From contig JADWOT020000005.1 of assembly GCA_036345935.2 (NCBI GenBank), positions 806,001 to 870,000 on the forward strand: DNA of 64,000 nucleotides, given 5' to 3'. Position 1 is the first letter of the stretch. Each line of letters starts with the position of its first letter. The position numbers were made by a program, and so were the translations under genes. Shown piece after piece: positions 61,636 to 64,000 of this stretch. Below the pieces are notes generated by a model that saw nothing but the letters and a program-made list of their open reading frames with translations, ran no database searches and was not told where the DNA came from. Source of the DNA: Taenia hydatigena. Its lineage: Eukaryota; Platyhelminthes; Cestoda; Cyclophyllidea; Taeniidae.

Positions 61636-61865
61636 GGCTGGACCGCATAACCAGTGGAGTAATTTGTTTCACTTTAACTTTCTTAGGAGCTTCTCTGAAC
61701 CCACCCTTTGACGCACTTCAGCCCATCCGTCTGGGTCAACCACAACGGCCTACTTGGCACTCAGTTGAGTGAGAGCATTGTGCAAGAATCTATATGAAAG
61801 TCAAAAAGAATTGAGAATTTCTGCTCTATTCACATTCATCTACTTCGTATTAATTTGTTAATCCA
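61636..61865 (+). repeat. Repeat family, copy A
   Basis: Aligns closely with 63781-64000. Shared blocks include GGCTGGACCGCATAACCAGT, ACCCACC.TTTGACGCACTT, CCATCCGTCTGGGTC, GAGTGAGAGCATTG and CTATTCAC.TTCATC. Same orientation, about 2.1 kb apart. No coding function was recognised. A third, more diverged copy is at 63091-63160. Confidence 0.72.
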
Positions 61866-62148
61866 CCAGCAACACTAACTATTGCATCACTGATTCGTGT
61901 ATATTAGTTCTATCTGAAAAACCACCTTCATACATGGGAGTGCCTCGTAAAAATTTAGATGCAAGGCAGACTAATGATCATATGCCTGCATTTTCAGACT
62001 AGATTAAATAAATTAAGACAAAAAGGCTTGAAAGGATTGAACAAGCAATCTGGATCTCTCCCTGTAGCTACCTTAAGGGAATTCATTTAACTTAACTGTC
62101 GAGCTCACTGCCATTCTACTTTGCGTGCTCTCGTAATCAAAAAGGCAT

Positions 62149-62352
62149 TCAATGCACAGTATTCTCTTTATTGCATACGGGTACCCTACCGTAATTGAAT
62201 GAGTCCGCGCTATCACATGCTGTAGAGGAGGCCTCGCCGTGCTTCCATTTCTCGCTGCACGTGGCGGTCAAGTTGTGGATGCTGGCTACTCCCATCACTG
62301 CAACCACTTGAAGGAGAGGCCGCGTGGTGGACACGGTGGCATTTACCATCAT
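62149..62352 (-). CDS. Possible first exon, GC-rich, unrecognised
   Basis: ATG at 62352 opens MMVNATVSTTRPLLQVVAVM, GVASIHNLTATCSEKWKHGE and ASSTACDSADSFNYG. The stretch is noticeably GC-richer than its surroundings and ends near a TACG|GTAGGG donor-like site (about 62190). It holds two Asn-linked glycosylation motifs (NAT, NLT) and two Cys, so an extracellular region is possible. I recognise no family. It runs divergently from the frame starting at 62438, only 85 bases away. Confidence 0.3.
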   Translation of the reverse strand: MMVNATVSTTRPLLQVVAVMGVASIHNLTATCSEKWKHGEASSTACDSADSFNYGRVPVCNKENTVH

Positions 62353-62437
62353 TTCAAATCTTCCTCTTGTTTATGAGAACTATCAAAATTTAGAGAGTAC
62401 CAAGTACACCGCGCTTGAGCATTAGCGGAAACACGAG

Positions 62438-62641
62438 ATGGACGCCAGACAACACGACTTGGTTTTGAATGCAGCAGAGGCATTATCAAATGGTCGAAAC
62501 GGCACTAATTTCTTCCGAGCTATCAAATCTCTAATTTTTACTGCAAAGCCCAAAATCGGGGACGTCAGGTTATCTTGCCCTACTGCATGTGCTTATTACG
62601 GTCGGCTCCACAAATTCACTTACCTGCAACTGGCAAGGTAG
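62438..62641 (+). CDS. Possible first exon, unrecognised
   Basis: ATG at 62438 opens MDARQHDLVLNAAEALSNGR, NGTNFFRAIKSLIF and on to YLQLA, with an AAG|GTAGTG donor-like site just before the stop. There is no signal peptide or known domain. The divergent arrangement with the frame starting at 62352 suggests a shared promoter region, but neither frame is supported by more than composition and donor-like sites. Confidence 0.28.
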   Translation: MDARQHDLVLNAAEALSNGRNGTNFFRAIKSLIFTAKPKIGDVRLSCPTACAYYGRLHKFTYLQLAR

Positions 62642-63090
62642 TGGTAGTCTGTTATGCTGAATTAAACTAAAACATTCGTAAAGCAAGACAGCAGAGCGCA
62701 TCATGGCTCCACCTCAGCATCTCCTGTTCTTGAGGTGAGGAATACATGCCTACACAAATCCCTCACTAGGTGTACCTGCTCATAATGGCGGGGGTCGTTT
62801 TCAACATACATTTGTTAACATTTTGAATTCAATCAGCAGTGTTAACTGGGTATTATTTAGCATGACGTCTTACGTCCTTTGCTACTGCCTTGTCGTTAAG
62901 TCATACGCAGCTTCGCAATGGCATATTGATGCAAGAAATGGACCTTTAAACAGTGTGCAAAGTGGTGTGCGTGCTGTTTGAAGTGATGCAGAATCCACTT
63001 TGAAAATTGCAGCTAGGCTGATAAAGGTGAGGTATTGTTTACACCATGACGATCGCTAAGTCTACTTTGACCGCTTCACACGACAAGTAG
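62642..63090. other. No gene recognised
   Basis: No long frame, motif or repeat was identified. Confidence 0.4.
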
Positions 63091-63165
63091 AAGTTCATAT
63101 CTTTGGCTCAACTACAACAACCAACTTGGCACATGTTTGAGCCTGGCGTTGTAAAGACTCTCTTG
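63091..63165 (+). repeat. Repeat family, diverged copy C
   Basis: GGCTCAACTACAACAACCAA then CTTGGCAC resembles the GGGTCAACCACAACGGCCTA then CTTGGCAC block of copy A. It then shares a looser TTGAG...G.ATTGT.AAGA segment. Shorter and older than copies A and B. Confidence 0.4.
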
Positions 63166-63780
63166 GTAAATTCACGCACACGTTTCATCATTAGCTGCTC
63201 ATTTGGCCTTTCAAATCATCCTACTTATTTAATTCTTCTCCCATTATTGTGTTACCAAGTCGCTCTCACAGCATTAAGCAATTGTAAATAATTCCACTCT
63301 GTTCACCTATCCTACCATCAGTGCAAATGCTTCTCTAAGCTAGTGACTTGGAATGAACGAGCAATGTGATGGCAAAGATATTATCTCTCTTCGCTTTGCT
63401 TAGAAGAACTTTAGCTCAATAAACCACCTAAAAAGGCAGTTATCGATGGCTTTTGGAAAAATCTACGCAAGCAAGCTGTGACTGGCTGGAAGTGGTTTTA
63501 ATTCTTCAAAAACTTCCTCTTCCTAATTGTCCGCTGCACTATGTAAGCTTTGGTCAGTAAAACATTTAAAAGCATCAGAACCTGCCCTGTTTAATAAGAA
63601 GCATAGCAGAAAGCACTTTGTATTTTACCATTTTTGGTGCAACGACAACTCTGCACTGTACATTCGGCAACCGAAAATACTCCTCGTCCTGTTAATTGCG
63701 AATCCATACGAATTGTCCCATGTCTGCATACATCCAATTTATCAATAGTAGAGATTTTGCCCAACAATGTTAAAATAGAC
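63166..63780. other. No gene recognised
   Basis: Frames of 62-75 codons on both strands (63103-63291 +, 63527-63748 +, 63591-63818 -) without recognised motifs. Confidence 0.4.
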
Positions 63781-64000
63781 GGCTGAACCACATAGCCAGT
63801 GATGTGACTTTGCCTCACTCTGGCTCTCTTAGAAGCTCTCTAAACCCACCATTTGACGCACTTCAGCTCATCCGTCTGGGTCGACCACAACGACTTACCT
63901 GGCACTCAGTAGAGTGAGAGCATTGCGCAAGAATTTATGTGAAAGCCACATTGAATTGGATATTTTTACCCTATTCACTTTCATCTTACTTCACATTATT
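63781..64000 (+). repeat. Repeat family, copy B (runs off the window)
   Basis: Second close copy of the 61636-61865 repeat, same orientation, with the same block order and mostly single-base differences. It continues to the window edge, so its true end is unknown. On the minus strand it contains a CAG|GTAAGT, a good splice donor, at the place where copy A has CAAGTAGGC. The repeat may derive from, or contain, an exon. Confidence 0.72.

Noticed and set aside
62149..62352. Considered as a histone H3 fragment because of an AVM/AS match in GC-rich sequence
   Set aside because: Spacing does not match H3 beyond three residues, and the rest of the frame shows no histone-fold motif.
1..64000. CRISPR arrays, bacterial operons, tRNA and rRNA genes
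   Set aside because: No regularly spaced short repeats, no tightly packed long frames with ribosome-binding sites, and no tRNA B-box or rRNA signatures were seen. The splice-bounded short exons indicate a eukaryote.

Overview
The window looks like nuclear DNA of a parasitic flatworm, most likely a tapeworm of the taeniid group. It is moderately AT-rich, has no operons or long open frames, and its recognisable coding pieces are short exons bounded by GT/AG sites. The main taxonomic clue is an exon at 59.9-60.2 kb (minus strand) that reads like the single fibronectin type III (FN3) domain of the EG95/TSOL45/45W oncosphere antigens. A second two-exon FN3-plus-hydrophobic-tail unit lies at 34.5-35.1 kb. 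The genus is inference; no search could be run.

Region by region: 0-16.9 kb has no convincing gene, only a dispersed repeat pair (1.1 and 7.1 kb) and purine-rich tracts (12.8-14.6 kb). At 16.9-18.4 kb lie two broken core histone genes, H2A (+) and H2B (-), facing each other. A weak reverse transcriptase remnant lies at 22.7-23.0 kb. A decayed receptor-type guanylate cyclase occupies 29.7-31.0 kb (-), with kinase-homology and cyclase motifs still legible but broken by stops and frameshifts. The FN3 unit follows at 34.5-35.1 kb (-), then two direct copies of a decayed Ty3/gypsy-like integrase segment (37.2-37.9 and 39.0-39.7 kb, -).

The best-preserved coding area is 43-50 kb. Three related small secreted proteins lie there, at 45.5 (-), 47.1 (+) and 49.6 kb (+), each with a signal peptide and an acidic middle. 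The two plus-strand genes also end in a short cationic tail with two cysteines, and their promoters are recognisably the same, with a TATA box about 70 bases before the ATG. The acidic-pro/cationic-tail layout resembles host-defence peptide precursors, but that function is inference. A possible distant relative ends at 43.68 kb.

From 54.5 kb on there are isolated signal-peptide and cysteine-bearing exons, a strong 67-base hairpin at 58.3 kb, the broken EG95-like gene (59.6-60.7 kb, -), and a repeat family at 61.6-64.0 kb. Overall the window appears to be a gene-poor region where lineage-specific secreted-protein genes sit among dying copies of conserved genes and retroelements. The genes do not form an evident pathway; the one functional cluster is the secreted-peptide family.
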